Program-made: the position numbers and the translations under genes
Shown: piece by piece, positions 52,150 to 63,624 of the stretch
Numbering within the stretch: position 1 is the stretch's first letter
Layout of the letters: every line of letters starts with the position of its first letter
Assembly: GCA_019925095.2 (NCBI GenBank)
Contig: CM034410.1
Location: forward strand, 15,978,436 to 16,042,435
Direction of reading: 5' to 3'
DNA length: 64,000 nucleotides
Origin: Dendrolimus kikuchii
Taxonomy: Eukaryota; Arthropoda; Insecta; Lepidoptera; Lasiocampidae
Notes under the pieces: generated by a model
Databases searched by the model: none
What the model was told of the DNA's origin: nothing
The model's input: the letters and a program-made list of their open reading frames with translations, nothing else

Positions 52150-52942
52150 GTTATACCCATACTTGATTATACCGACACCAGCTATCTCGATTTGACTCAA
52201 GAGCAACTTAATAAACTTGAGCGCCTCCAAAACTTTATAAAGTTCATATTTGGGTTACGCAAGTATGACCACGTTTCTGAATTTCGAAAAAAACTCAAGT
52301 GGTTGTCAATTCGTTTTCGCCGGAATACTCACATTCTTTCAGTGCTTTATAGTATTTAATTCATCCCTAATACTCCACAGTACCTTAAAGAACGCTTCGA
52401 ATTTATTTCTTGCTCTCACAATTTACGCCCTTCCAGTCAACAAAGACTTATTACTCCTATTCATAATACAACGTTCTTCAATAATTCTTTCACGGTTAAG
52501 GCTGTCCAACTTTGGAATTCATTGCCTGTTGCTGTCAGACAAGCAAAATCCCTAATAACATTTAAGAACTTAGTCAGGAAATTCTATCTGCACTATAGTG
52601 ATATGTAATTTTATATAATTAGTAGATATTATATTGCATATAGTTATATGTTTATTATGTTTATTATGTTTAAATAGTTGCATATTATCACCATATCTTG
52701 TATATGTATATATATGTGTATATTTGTATATATAGTATAGTTATATATTTATTATTAAAATGTAAGTAATCGTACAATAATTATGTATTCCAGCGTCGCC
52801 ACTCCTAATCAGAATATTCTTGCCACGGGTTGTCTGGAAGAGATCGCTTTTTAGCGATAAGACCGCCCTTTGTACCCAACTAGACTAATTAATACTAGTT
52901 CGTAAGTTTTTCTGTAATGGTGTACAATAAAATGTTATCTAT
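52150..52942 (+). mobile_element. LINE-P 3' end (CR1/jockey-like)
   Basis: A frame of about 150 codons to TAA at 52606-52608 with a single internal stop (TAA after LSVLYSI): PILDYTDTSYLDLTQEQL, RLQNFIKFIFGLRKYDHVSE, LKWLSIRFRRNTHIL, YLKERFEFISCSHNLRPSS, NNSFTVKAVQLWNSLPVAVR and FKNLVRKFYL. This is the reverse-transcriptase C-terminus of CR1/jockey-type LINEs. A 330-bp 3' UTR with 'GGAAGAGATCGCTTTTTAGC' and a (TATC)n tail follow. Confidence 0.8.
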
Positions 52943-53484
52943 CTATCTAACTTAGTTTCCGACAAACATAAATTCCACTCCACTCCTAATATGTAAAAGC
53001 ATATTTTATTACCTTTCGGCATTTGAACTAATTGCAATCCTTTTATGATCGTCTTCTTTTGTTTACTTATTTTTTTGGCATACGTTTCTAGTTATTGTAA
53101 AGAACAACCTATTGTACTCGTCTACGGCCGCTTGAAGAGTGTATCATTAGCCAGGTGTTACGGATTATAAACACAAGCGAATTCTAGGAAATTGTGTCGA
53201 TGATACGGGTGGGCACTTTTGTATTTGTGAAGTATAAAACGACGGCCTGATAGAGAGAGGGGGCGGTCGAGCGACGGTTACGATGCGGGCGTGACGTGTG
53301 TACATTCGGGAATCTAATAGTGACGGACTTTGCGCGTTTTATTGAATTACGACCTTCTGCATTATGTTTGGATTTGTTATGTTCGGTTATATTTGTACCT
53401 GTGTTATACGTGTTTGTATAGTTCTAATAAACTCTATAATAATTCTGACGTCATTTTAATTCGAGTCCCGCTTAACTCATAACA
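52943..53484 (+). mobile_element. Solo LTR, copy 3
   Basis: Same family as 33761-34293. The 5' TGTTA end is eroded or lost at the junction with the (TATC)n tail; the 3' end is CATAACA. Confidence 0.8.
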
Positions 53485-53689
53485 ATATTTAGTTAGCAAA
53501 TGAAGTCGTAAGATGCAACATCAACTAGTAGTAACTGGAACAGTCAACTATGGGGATAAGCATCCAAATACTGGTAGAATAAATTCTTGAATCTTCAAGG
53601 TGTATTACTCGACCCCCTACCACAAGAAAGCAATCCAAAAACTACTGCCTGCAATTACCACAACCACTGATGCGAAATGTACATATACA

Positions 53690-53905
53690 TACATAGTATC
53701 AACTCTCTTTATTTCACTTTCTCCAAATAATTTGAGATCGGTGCAATATGTCGTTGCCTTCCATACTCTTCTATTCTGACATACGTTCTCTGTCACATCA
53801 CAAATCATCGCGTCATCCTTCACATAATCCATCCATCTGTTTTTTGGTCTACCTTTATATTTATACCCGTCAATGTTCCAGTTCAATATCAACATCTATA
53901 GAAAT
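53690..53905 (-). mobile_element. LINE-Q 3' end
   Basis: The minus strand encodes LILNWNIDGYKYKGRPKNRW, MDYVKDDAMICDVTENVCQN and RRVWKATTYC, then a (TATG)-type end. Confidence 0.75.
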
Positions 53906-54349
53906 TGTATGTGTACTATTGAAATTATATATTGATTCAACTCGCAGCTACGAGTTGAATGAACGACTCACACGCTTATAAATGAGCAATACTTACAACA
54001 CTATGCTGAAAGCTTGCAACATAAGAAAAGGTCGATCACAGCTGTCATTTTAGTGCAGGTAATTAAAAATGAGTAGACTCACTATCCTCCATGTGTTGGC
54101 CTTCCCAAACTGTAATATTGTTTTGAAGGATGACCCCGTATGGGGATTTTAGTTTCGATGCGCAGGGGGAATACATTTCGTACCATACTGGGTCCCTCTC
54201 GACTGTGAGGGTGGGACCAGACCGCGGCGATAAGCGTGTGCAAAGACTCCGGGCGGAACCACCTACTCCGCTAAACCTAAACCTGCGTCCCATACCCGGC
54301 GCTTGTGTGGAAATGAGATGATGAGATGACGAGCTAAGCTACACCCATT
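53906..54349. mobile_element. Retroelement-like GC-rich block
   Basis: 54085-54320: GATGACCCCGTATGGGGATT, ACTGGGTCCCTCTCGACTGT and a GCGATAAGCGTGTGCAAAG phrase. Untranslated LINE-like sequence; no coding motif seen. Confidence 0.35.
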
Positions 54350-54690
54350 GCTCAACCGCGCAACAGCAGGTAGCGAAGTAGCGAATAAATATAAATTAAA
54401 TATAAGTAATAGTAATATAAAACATGGCAGAATTGACACTATAGATATAGTACACACGTCTCACTTCGCTCGTGGTTCTCGCTCGACTAACTCCTCCCCC
54501 AATCGGGCTATTGTTTTATACTGCATAAATGCAATATGTCCGACCGGCAACGCGGACCGAATATCCTAGAATCAGTTTTTACTTTAAAATCCGCAACACC
54601 TGGTTAATTATTGCGATACAACAATAGACGACCATAAAAGAATTTCAATGTTATTAGTTCAAATGCCAACGATATATAGTTGTATATATT
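54350..54690 (-). mobile_element. Degenerate relative of the solo LTR
   Basis: TTGTTTTATACTGCATAAATGCAATATGTCC aligns (in two parts, TTTTATACTGCATAAATGC and following) with the corresponding part of the LTR at 56064-56529. Ends not preserved. Confidence 0.55.
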
Positions 54691-55030
54691 TTCATAGCGT
54701 CAGCATTAATGTTATAAATAATAAATAAATTAGTAATACCACTATACATATTAAGAAAGAATAAATTGTTACATATATAAGAATAGGGTATTAGATGCAA
54801 TCGATCTGCGTTTCGATAGATAAATAAAAACTAAGTAGATAAAGTGGCTAATGTAAAAAAAACAGATTACTCTAAATTATTATATAGTAAAATATTTTAG
54901 ATCCATAGTTCCCTCTTTCTCAAACCATGAGGTTAATTTCAATTAAAAAAAAAACCGCACAACAAGCATATGACACCCCAGGATGCAGAGAGATCCACTT
55001 CACTAACAGAGGTTGGACCCCTGCAAACTA
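54691..55030. other. Unassigned AT-rich DNA
   Basis: No supported gene. Confidence 0.4.
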
Positions 55031-55046
55031 AACCCCATATAGGGTG

Positions 55047-55407
55047 CAGCGGGCGTTGAGGCCACGGGGATCACATAGGCCTCCGCCCGCACCAATGCCG
55101 CGAGAGGGCGCGAGAGGCAGCCGCGCGACCCTCTCAGGGTCGGGGAAGTCTCTTCTCCCCGGCCCACACAGGAGAGGCCGCCCCTGTTTATGGGGTGGCC
55201 CACCGCCCACCGGGGTTGCGGATAAAGGCCACAGCTGCATACTGTGACCCCGGCACTCAGGCGGAAGAAGGCTCCCATGGGTTTTAGTGGGTATACCCGG
55301 CGTCGGTCGTATTGATTAATCGGCGTCGGGGGAGTCCCACACACCGGTCGCGTCGATCCCCACGCGGCTGACGGTGCGGTAACGCATTTCCCCATGTAAA
55401 AAAAAAA
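55047..55407 (+). mobile_element. Retroposon with 16-bp target duplication
   Basis: 361 bp, poly(A) at the right end, between two copies of AACCCCATATAGGGTG (55031-55046, 55408-55423). Contains CCATGGGTTTTAGTGGG and GGTAACGCATTTCCCCATGT, the 3' UTR of an R1-like LINE. Confidence 0.8.
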
Positions 55408-55423
55408 AACCCCATATAGGGTG

Positions 55424-56063
55424 GAGGTCTGGAGGAGCGAGATGGAATTCCCCTCCGTCTCAAAGGAAGATCTTCCAGCGGGACTGTTTGCTTTCCGCGC
55501 GGGCCTGTTATTATTAAGAATTTGTATATATTATATGTTTGTACGTTTTGAGAAACGTTTGCGACCTCAATTATCGCACAGCGCCATCTATTGGCTTGTA
55601 AGTGTTCCACTACAGTTTTAAGAACTTACTGTTCCGTTTGAACCGTGACACAAATTTGTCTCCACTTTGTGTTGCTTTCTAGTGATAAAACGTTCAACTA
55701 TAAACCTACCATTAATTCTGAGCTATTCTTAGTTAAGCATAAAATACGACTTGCCTTTTTTTGGAGCGTTGCAGATAATTTCGAATAGTAATGTTTGACA
55801 ATGTTGAACATAAGATATTTTATGATAAGTATCATAGTTATAGTTTTGCGGTGATTTAGACCTCTTTTTTGTGAAGGTGGGGCTTCATCTGCGTTGGTGT
55901 TGAAGATTTAGGCCGTTACCACGCAGGTATGGTGATGGGATTAATGTGTTATTTATGATGCAACATTGACTTTAAATATTGATCTATTTGTTAATTATTT
56001 ATTAAACTTCATTATTTATTTATTTCTTTTTTATAAATTATTATGTACTCGATGTTTATATAT
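55424..56063. other. Unassigned DNA
   Basis: Left third is GC-rich and probably the interrupted host copy of a LINE-like repeat; the rest is AT-rich with no gene. Confidence 0.4.
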
Positions 56064-56529
56064 TGTTGCGAGTCGCGAGACTCGAATTAAAATGCCGTTA
56101 GAATTACTATAGAGTTTATTAGAACTATACAAACACGTATAACACAGGTACAAATATAACCGAACACAACAAGTCCAAACGTAATGCAGAAGGTCGTAAT
56201 TCAATAAAAAGCGCAAAGTCCGTCACTGATCAGTTCTCGCTCAACTGCCTCCCCATCCATCAGGTCATCGTTTTATATTGCACAAATGCAATGTCCCCGT
56301 ATCTAAGTCGACTTAATCCGCCAAACCTGGCCAATCGGCCGCAAACTGCCATAAAAGAGTACAATAAAACAATGGACTGTTTTCTAATCACACATTTTAA
56401 ACACAAAGTAAACAAAAGAATACGATCATAAAAGAGTTACAATTAGTTTAAATGCCGGCAGGTAATAAAGTGTGTTTTGTTTCAGATATGCAGGTCGATT
56501 TTGTTTTTGTCGGGACCCGAGTTGTAACA
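56064..56529 (-). mobile_element. Solo LTR, copy 4
   Basis: 466 bp, TGTTGCGAG to GTTGTAACA on the plus strand (inverted LTR), with ATAT/ACAT flanks. Confidence 0.8.
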
Positions 56530-56534
56530 ACATA

Positions 56535-56910
56535 ATGCATGCTGTGTTCGCATCTCGGGGGGCCTTTAGCTATCAAGGGAGCAAAGGATTCATCACCCCC
56601 GTCGACGAAGTGGATGTGTTCTGATATCCGGGGCGCATTCAGGCACTTTTTGCGCTGGATCGGACTGGGCGTAACTACGTTCTACGTCTCAGCCTTTCCT
56701 ACAAAAAGCGCGGGGCACATGGGACGAGGGTGGTTTTAGTGGGTATTGGTTGTTGCCCGTGCAACTTCTCGGAGTCTCCACACAAGCCGGTTGATTACTG
56801 TTTGGATTGCCCCTTCTGGGAAGGCCTCCAAGATCAATTATGGTCTAATCCCTTGCAAAGGATCTGGTATTGTGCGTAAATAGTATTTCCCCCGCCTTAA
56901 AAAAAGAACG
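56535..56910 (+). mobile_element. R1-like LINE 3' end
   Basis: GGGTGGTTTTAGTGGGTATT and CCCCCGCCTTAAAAAAAG tail. Related to but diverged from 55047-55407. Confidence 0.55.
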
Positions 56911-56976
56911 CACTAGAGCTTGACCCGCGGCGCAGCAGCGTAAACTCTAGTAGGTACTTTACATAAGTATATACAA

Positions 56977-57130
56977 CTAGCAGCCCGGCGCGGTTTCACC
57001 CGCGCTCTGTCCCGCTCCCGTGGTATATAGCGTCATTTTATATAGCCTATGACACTCTATTAACGTAGCTTTCTAAAGTAGATTCAGAAATTACCCCCTA
57101 CAACGTCACAAACTCACAAACTTTACCTCT
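56977..57130 (-). mobile_element. Non-autonomous Helitron, 5' end lost
   Basis: CTAG end, GCGCGGTTTCACCCGCGC palindrome, to ACTTTACCTC, where SINE-A follows. Inverse of 32994-33182. Confidence 0.65.
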
Positions 57131-57419
57131 TTTTTTATTTATTTTTTATTGCAGGAGTACAGCAGACAGGCAGATGGCCCACTTGATGGAAAGCGGTTAC
57201 CATCGCCTATAGATATTTGCAACACCAAAGGTGCTATAAATGCGCTGCTGCTCTCTTAACGAAGACTGGAACCTGATCACTAATGCCGAAACACAACTCA
57301 AGGTTGTTATGGCGAAATATTTTAGACCAGGGGTGGTAGCCATCCAGTCGGGCAAACGCCCTACCACCTGGCTGTGGGTTGTTAAGTCGCCTCTTACGAC
57401 AGGCCGCCCGGCCGCAGGA
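57131..57419 (-). mobile_element. SINE-A, 5'-truncated
   Basis: T-rich tail to CCGGCCGCAGG; the last about 30 bp are missing. Head to head with the next copy. Confidence 0.85.
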
Positions 57420-57565
57420 TGAGGACAATGCATTATATGTGCAGGAACGGAGAAAGAATACAATTTCCTGCGCTGGAGCGGCCTGTCGTAAGAGGCGACA
57501 AAACAAGCTACAGCCAAGTGATACGGCATTTGCCCGTCTGGTTGTCTACCACCCATGGTCTAAAG

Positions 57566-58131
57566 CAGTGTTCTGCAAACTCTTTGTGTTCAAGGTACAT
57601 CTAGGAAAACGAAATTTTTTGGAGGTACACCAGAAATAAAAATCATTTTTTAAGTAATATTAATCAACATTTATTTATTAATCATCGAAACAATATTTAT
57701 TATTAATCAACAAACCTGAAGTTCCAATTGCAGCATAACCTTATCCGTGCAGGAACGGAGAAAGAATACAATTACATGCGGCCGGGCGGCCTGTCGTAAG
57801 CGGCGGCTTAACAACCCACAGCCAGGTGGTAGGGCACTTGCCCGACTGGATGGCGACTACCCCTGGTCTAAAGTATGTCGCCATGGCAATCTTGAGTAGT
57901 ATTTCGGCATTAGTGACCAGGTTCCAGTTTCCCTTAAGAGAGCAGCAGCTCATTTGTAGCACCTTTGGTGTTGCAAATGTCCATAGGCGATGGTAACCGC
58001 TTTCCATTAAGTGGGCCGTCTGCCTGTCTGCTGATCTCCTGCAATAAAAAAAAAACCTTATTTTTCCTAGGCACACCAATTAATGGCCACGGTACACCAG
58101 TGTGCCGCGGTACATACTTTGCGGAACACTG
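57566..58131. mobile_element. hAT-like MITE inside SINE-A
   Basis: TIRs CAGTGTTCTGCAAA / CAGTGTTCCGCAAA with 8-bp flanks GTCTAAAG / GTATAGAG. GGTACA(C/T) motifs fill its subterminal parts. Its centre holds another SINE-A. Confidence 0.75.
57745..58053 (+). mobile_element. SINE-A (young) inside the hAT-like MITE
   Basis: Full length with an 8-bp duplication AACCTTAT (57737-57744, 58054-58061). Confidence 0.9.
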
Positions 58132-58255
58132 GTATAGAGTATGTCGCTCTAATCATTTTGAGTTATGTTCTGACATCAGTGGCCAGATTCCAGATTCCCC
58201 TTCGAGGCCGGCCGCCTGGCAGCCTGCTTACTGTGCTTCAGCAATAAAAAAAAAT

Positions 58256-58345
58256 GAAAAATATACATGCCTATTAGGTAGCTGGGCCAACGCCTCGCCG
58301 TTTACAACAGGGCGCCCGGCTGCTGGAATATGTTTTCTATCCTCG
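58256..58345 (-). mobile_element. SINE-A-like 5' scrap
   Basis: GCCGTTTACAACAGGGCGCC and the following GCTGGAATATG recall the SINE-A head in diverged form. Confidence 0.4.
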
Positions 58346-59085
58346 TTAAAATATATGAAAACTGTCTCCCTCTGATAAGTAATCATTCTTCTTATCTGGT
58401 CTTGATTTATTACGACAAGTATTAAATTAAATGTGATAAAACTTGTACTGGAGTTGGTATGGTTTAATATCAAGTAATTATTCCACGTGCAAAAGCCAAG
58501 CGTGGCATTTGTCACTGTCAAACTGACAGATCTGATGTTTGGCTTAAGTTGCGTGTAGTTAAATGTCGTCAAGTTTAATATAAGTTACAATTAAGTTGAA
58601 AAAAAGTTTTTTATTTAGTTATTCATGATATTCTATAATGGCATTGTAGCCAGCCTTCTGGGCACGCCCCCATCTGGCAGCGATTTGTTACACAGTCTAT
58701 AATCGCCAAGCCTTTAAATTCTTATCGAAAATTCCTTAAAATGATTTCATTTTATCATTAATGGTCAAACATTTGATGTTCGTCCCGTCGTTCAGAAGTC
58801 AAATTATATTTAAAAGTGAAGTTTATTTTCATTTACTTGGTTTTGAATGTCAAACGTTTGATGTTCGTCCCGGTTAAGTTTTGACCACATTTTTTGGCTA
58901 AAGTTAAAACATTCTGCAATTATCGTTTAGCTTTTTTATTTATTGCTTCGGAGGCTGTAAGAAGTTTGCCAGGTCAGCAAATTTAGCACTGTACATTGCA
59001 CATTCAGTGACTCACTATACACAGAAATAAAAAACTCAAACATTACTAATTTATTACTAGTTTTTACGCAAACTTCGGCTTTTTT
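58346..59085. other. Unassigned, with a 24-bp direct repeat
   Basis: GTCAAAC(A/G)TTTGATGTTC followed by GTCCCG occurs at 58764 and 58849. A LINE-J scrap (GTAGCCAGCCTTCTGGGCAC) is at 58648. No gene. Confidence 0.45.
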
Positions 59086-59519
59086 TTTTATTGGACTTGA
59101 CTTTATGTTGTTGGTCCGAAGACCTTACAACTTTACCGGGGTTTTTGGGGCGAGTGCCTTCGCGAAGCGAAGGCGCTCGAGCCCGGGGGGGCAACTTGCT
59201 CGAGGGAGCTCCCTAAGGAGTTTTAGCTCGGCTGGACTGTTGACATGAGAGGGGATGAATTTAATGATGCCCACCATAGGGCGACACAAAGCACTAATTG
59301 AGAACGGGCGACGGGTATAAAACGGCCCGAGGGGAAGGATCCCGGCGGGCCGGGATCGGCGGTTCGCGGCGGACTACGCTATCTTACTGCCGTTTCGCAA
59401 CGTGTTATGGCTGGGAGAGAAGAAACGGCGAAAGAAACTTCCCAGCAACACGCCTAGTCTATCCTGTGGGGGGAGCTGTCTCCTAGCGTCCCTCGCGGGG
59501 ACGTAGAGAGATCCTGATT
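59086..59519 (-). mobile_element. LINE-K' 3' region with poly(A)
   Basis: Poly(T) on plus strand at 59080, then TTGGACTTGACTTTATG. Flanked by AAACTTCGG (59070 and 59524), a 9-bp duplication, so it inserted as a poly(A)-tailed retroposon on the minus strand. Confidence 0.75.
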
Positions 59520-60158
59520 GGCAACAAACTTCGGTTTATAAAATCCAACAATATAAGTAAATACACGATACAGAAACCATACCGCGATGCAAAACGACGG
59601 TGGCGCCATCTCTTAATAAATCTAGAAAACTAAACTCCATATACATTGATAAAACTGAACTTGAATATTGATCAATAAATACAATTTAGACAGCTAATAA
59701 TGTATAAAGAATGTAATTACGTTGCTATTTCTTCCAATAAAGTTTTTCTCTCTTTCCTTTCTTTCTTTCTTTTCTTCACTAAAAAATAACTCATCATAAT
59801 GGCGACAACACGAAAGAAATTTCGCTGTCTAATGCTAGTATACATTAAAATAAAGAGACCTTTTGTTCTTACATCGTTGTTAGAGTCAAGTAAATGAATC
59901 TATTAATTAAATTAAGACAACTACATTACGAGCTTTGTGATGCAATTAATTAGTGGACCATGAGTGATATCAGTCGTAATTATCTGCGAGGAGATGAGAC
60001 AGCGTCTCGTATCGCGGCATCTTGCAATCATGTAAGACATTTATTCTTGTTAATTCTGATTACAATGTTATCGCCAGGACAAAATATAACGTTTTTTTTC
60101 TAAACTGCTCTGAAAATTTTAATATCATCACGCTTTCATAGTATATAAAATTTTATAA
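59520..60158. other. Unassigned, with (CTTT)n microsatellite
   Basis: (CTTT)n at about 59750-59775; otherwise AT-rich, no gene. Confidence 0.45.
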
Positions 60159-61548
60159 TCTTCTAAATATATAAAATTCTCGTGTCACAGTGTTAGTTAC
60201 CATACTCCTCCGAAACGGCTTGACCGATTTTTATGAAATTTTATATGCATATTCAGTAGGTCTGAGAATCGGCTACTATCTATTTTTCATACCCCTAAGT
60301 GATAAGGGTTGTCCACCCCTGTTTTTTTTTTGACCTTTTTTTTAATTTGTTTATAATGTTGCATTAAAAAATACATACAACCCTACATTTTCACCCCTCT
60401 ACGATCAACCCCTATTTTTTATTTGTTAATTATAAACTTTAATTTTTTGGCAAGATATTTTTAAATCTTATTTTGTCATGACTTATAATAAAAAAAAATA
60501 TATTACTCTTTTAGATTCACAATTAGAACCGGTAGGTGGCGCTGAGATCGGGTTCTGGAATCCTCATAATCACCTGGAGCGATTTTGGTGATTTTGTTGT
60601 TGTGTGTTTGAGTGAGTACCCGGATGGTTTAGATTCGCAATTAGAACCGGTAGGTGGCGCTGAGATCGGGTTCTGGAATCCTCATAATCATCTGGAGCGA
60701 TTTTGGTGATTTTGTTGTTGTGTGTTTGAGTGAGTACCCGGATGGTTTAGATTCGCAATTAGAACCGGTAGGTGGCGCTGAGATCGGGTTCTGGAATCCT
60801 CATAATCACCTGGAGCGATTTTGGTGATTTTGTTGTTGTGTGTTTGAGTGAGTACCCGGATGGTTTAGATTCGCAATTAGAACCGGTAGGTGGCGCTGAG
60901 ATCGGGTTCTGGAATCCTCATAATCACCTGGAGCGATTTTGGTGATTTTGTTTTTGTGTGTTTGAGTGAGTACCCGGATGGTTTAGATTCGCAATTAGAA
61001 CCGGTAGGTGGCGCTGAGATCGGGTTCTGGAATCCTCATAATCACCTGGAGCGATTTTGGTGATTTTGTTTTTGCGTGTTCGAGTGGGTACCCGGATGGT
61101 TTAGATTCGCAATTAGAACCGGTAGGTGGCGCTGAGATCGGGTTCTGGAATCCTCATAATCACCTGGAGCGATTTTGGTGATTTTGTTGTTGTGTGTTTG
61201 AATGAGTACCCGGATGGTTTAGATTCGCAATTAGAACCGGTAGGTGGCGCTGAGATCGGGTTCTGGAATCCTCATAATCACCTGGAGCGATTTTGGTGAT
61301 TTTGTTTTTGTGTGTTTGAGTGAGTACCCGGATGGTTTAGATTCGCAATTAGAACCGGTAGGTGGCGCTGAGATCGGGTTCTGGAATCCTCATAATCACC
61401 TGGAGCGATTTTGGTGATTTTGTTTTTGCGTGTTCGAGTGGGTACCCGGATGGTTTAGATTCGCAATTAGAACCGGTACTGTGGCTCTGGGATCGGGATC
61501 TAGAATTTTATTTTTTAAAGGCAGGACAACGTCTGCCGGGGCCGCTAG
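60159..61548 (+). mobile_element. Helitron-E with amplified interior
   Basis: 1.39 kb. Starts TC after A, CTCGTGTCACAGTG and CTCCGAAACGGCTTGACC near the 5' end, GGCAGGACAACGTCTGCC stem near the 3' end, CTAG before T. No helicase ORF, so non-autonomous. Confidence 0.8.
60515..61505 (+). repeat. 118-bp minisatellite (about 8.4 units) inside Helitron
   Basis: TGAGATCGGGTTCTGG recurs at 60543, 60661, 60779, 60897, 61015, 61133, 61251 and 61369: period exactly 118. Units are nearly identical. 118 is not a multiple of 3, so it is not protein-coding. Confidence 0.97.
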
Positions 61549-61735
61549 TAATGTAATAAAATTATGGTTTTAATGTACTTATAGTGCGATCCAAATAAGA
61601 ATAGGAATGTCAATAACCTCTATCTGTCAAATGTCACTTGAAAAGTATATACTTCAATTTAGTTTTTTCGTGTTTACAGTGACATAAACTTTATTTAACT
61701 TAAATATACACATGCTATGAACACATGAAATACAG

Positions 61736-62712
61736 GTAGGCAGGCACAACTTCGAGGGGGAGTTAATAGGAGGATTCAGTTGGGCAGCATTCGGAAGCTT
61801 CATCAAGTCTTCTCGTCGACCATTCCGCAATAATTGAAGACAAAGTCTCTGAACAGTGCGTTCTCCGGTCCTGACCTACGGGGCCGAGACATGGACACTG
61901 ACGGCAGGATTGGTCCACAAGTTCCAAGTCGCTCAACGGGCTATGGAGCGGGCTATGTTGATGGTTCCAAGAGAACCAAGGTAACCGACATAGCTCGCAA
62001 AATTAGCAAGTTGAAGTGGCCGTGACAACAATTAAACAATAAATTATAACACCACACAAAGTCACAAACCATCGCATTGCATTACACGCACACTCCACAA
62101 ACAAACCAAGACACACAAAGAGCCTAAAAATTAATAACCCAGACACAGAAAAGAAAAAAAACAACACACATGGCACTAGATAGGACTATATATAAGTATA
62201 GATATAAGGCCAACACTGCACATGCACTTCCTCACAACACCAGCATGTAACAGATACACTCTATATTAGTATAAGTTTAGTGTTAAAATTAAAATAAATT
62301 AATATAATAAGTTATTCTTAAGGTACACCACAACATAAAAATCACTAAATTAATGTCACACTATCAAAAATAAACAATAAGCATGTATGGAGTCTCAAAA
62401 TTTTCACAGAAATTAAGTAGTAAAAAAGGATACGGAACTCGAGTCTATAGAGATTTTAGTAATAATAAAATTAAAAAAAAAGTGGCAGTGGTCCGGTCAC
62501 GTCTGCCGCAAGACCGATGGTCGATGGAGCAAACGAGTCCTGGAGTGGAGACCGCGTCTCGGTAAACGTAGTGTCGGACGCCCTCCAGCCCGATGGACCG
62601 ACGACCTGTGCAAGGTGCCGGTAGGCATTGGATGAGGAAGTCAGAAGACAAGGATGAGTGGCGCCAACTTGGGGAGGCCTACGTCCAGCAGTGGATTGCG
62701 AATGGCTGACGA
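61736..62712 (+). mobile_element. LINE-R 3' part split by SINE-L
   Basis: Left part 61736-62020 encodes, with frameshifts, LPVLTYGAETWTLTAGLVHK, FQVAQRAMERAML and RKISKLKW. Right part 62480-62712 continues WQWSGHVCRKTDGRW, RPRLGKRSVGRPPARWTDDL and DEWRQLGEAYVQQWIANG then stop. C-terminal reverse transcriptase of an RTE-like LINE distinct from LINE-B. Confidence 0.8.
62021..62479 (+). mobile_element. SINE-L, longest copy
   Basis: 459 bp with a poly(A) tail and a 7-bp duplication AAGTGGC (62014-62020, 62480-62486). CA-rich 5' third (CACCACACAAAGTCACAAACC). No clear A/B boxes or ORF. Matches 36191-36506. Confidence 0.8.
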
Positions 62713-62861
62713 TGACGATATTATGAACGTATATAAATTAACAATGTCATTACTCTAATCTCAAAATTAAGATTGGATTGTGTCTTGGGGGTGGTTTATA
62801 CATACAATATCCTTAGGCCACTGCCAGCGAATGATTATTAACTAATTGTTGCGGACAGAGA

Positions 62862-63376
62862 GCACCCCCCTGATCCGCCCGCCGGAGCACACCTACTCGC
62901 CGCACCCCGCATACCGCCGACGCCCATAGCTGGCGCAATTAGCAGCTAGGCGTCGGACGGGATGCGGGATATAGGAGGCAAAAATTGGCCATTAATACAC
63001 GGATTAGCTTAGGCGTGTTGTTGGAGAGTTTCTTCCGCCGCTTCTTCTCCTCCAGATATAACACGTTGCGTAGCGGTAGTAATGATAGACTAGGATCGGC
63101 TTCGCCGGCGGAGTCGATAATTAGTCTCCAAATAATCACTTCAGCCTGTTGGCTTAGCTCATTCAGCCTTTTGCGGCTAATTTTCAATATAGAGTCAATC
63201 CCCCGCGGCGGTCGAGCCGAGGTCGAACCTCACAGGAGGTGCCTCCTCGAGCGTGCTGCTTCCGGGTTGAACGCCTCCGCTCCCATGGAGTCGGGAAGCC
63301 CCCAGAGTCCGGTATCGCTGAAACAGCCATCTGCGGCTATTCAGCTGGGTCCAGCTCCAAAAAAAAAAAATTAAAA
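62862..63376 (+). mobile_element. LINE-K 3' region, longest copy
   Basis: Contains the TCCGCCGCTTCTTCTCC block shared with K', then AGGAGGTGCCTCCTCGAGC, ending GGGTCCAGCTCC and poly(A). Confidence 0.75.
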
Positions 63377-63624
63377 AAGCCTGAACTTGAACAATAATTA
63401 ATTCACACATTCTTCAGCCATTCATATATTGTACTCAACTCTCTTGCATATTTTGTTGTACTCATTCTATGTATATTTATAATTTAATAATAATCATACA
63501 GTCCATTATTACATCGAGTTTTAATTTCCAAAAACAAGAAGCAACTGCCACCAATACTAATGTCCTTGGCGGTTTTGTATCGACTGACCCAGCAAAGATT
63601 TACAATCAGACTTTATAGAATTTA
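63377..63624. other. Unassigned; matches the start of the window
   Basis: AATAATCATACAGTCC and GCAACTGCCACCAATA (63488-63558) match 974-1041, also downstream of a LINE-K end. No gene. Confidence 0.5.

Larger units (their letters stand above)
57434..58255 (+). mobile_element. SINE-A (old) split by a hAT-like MITE
   Basis: Left part 57434-57565 and right part 58132-58255 join at GTCTAAAG|TATGTCGC of the SINE consensus. Heavily diverged, with an AATAAAAAAAAA tail at 58243. Confidence 0.8.

Noticed and set aside
55003..55395. A 130-codon GC-rich minus-strand frame
   Set aside because: It lies over a poly(A)-tailed retroposon with a 16-bp target duplication and is antisense to it; it has no recognisable domain.
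60515..61505. CRISPR-like regular array
   Set aside because: Units are contiguous 118-bp repeats without unique spacers, inside a Helitron, in an animal genome.
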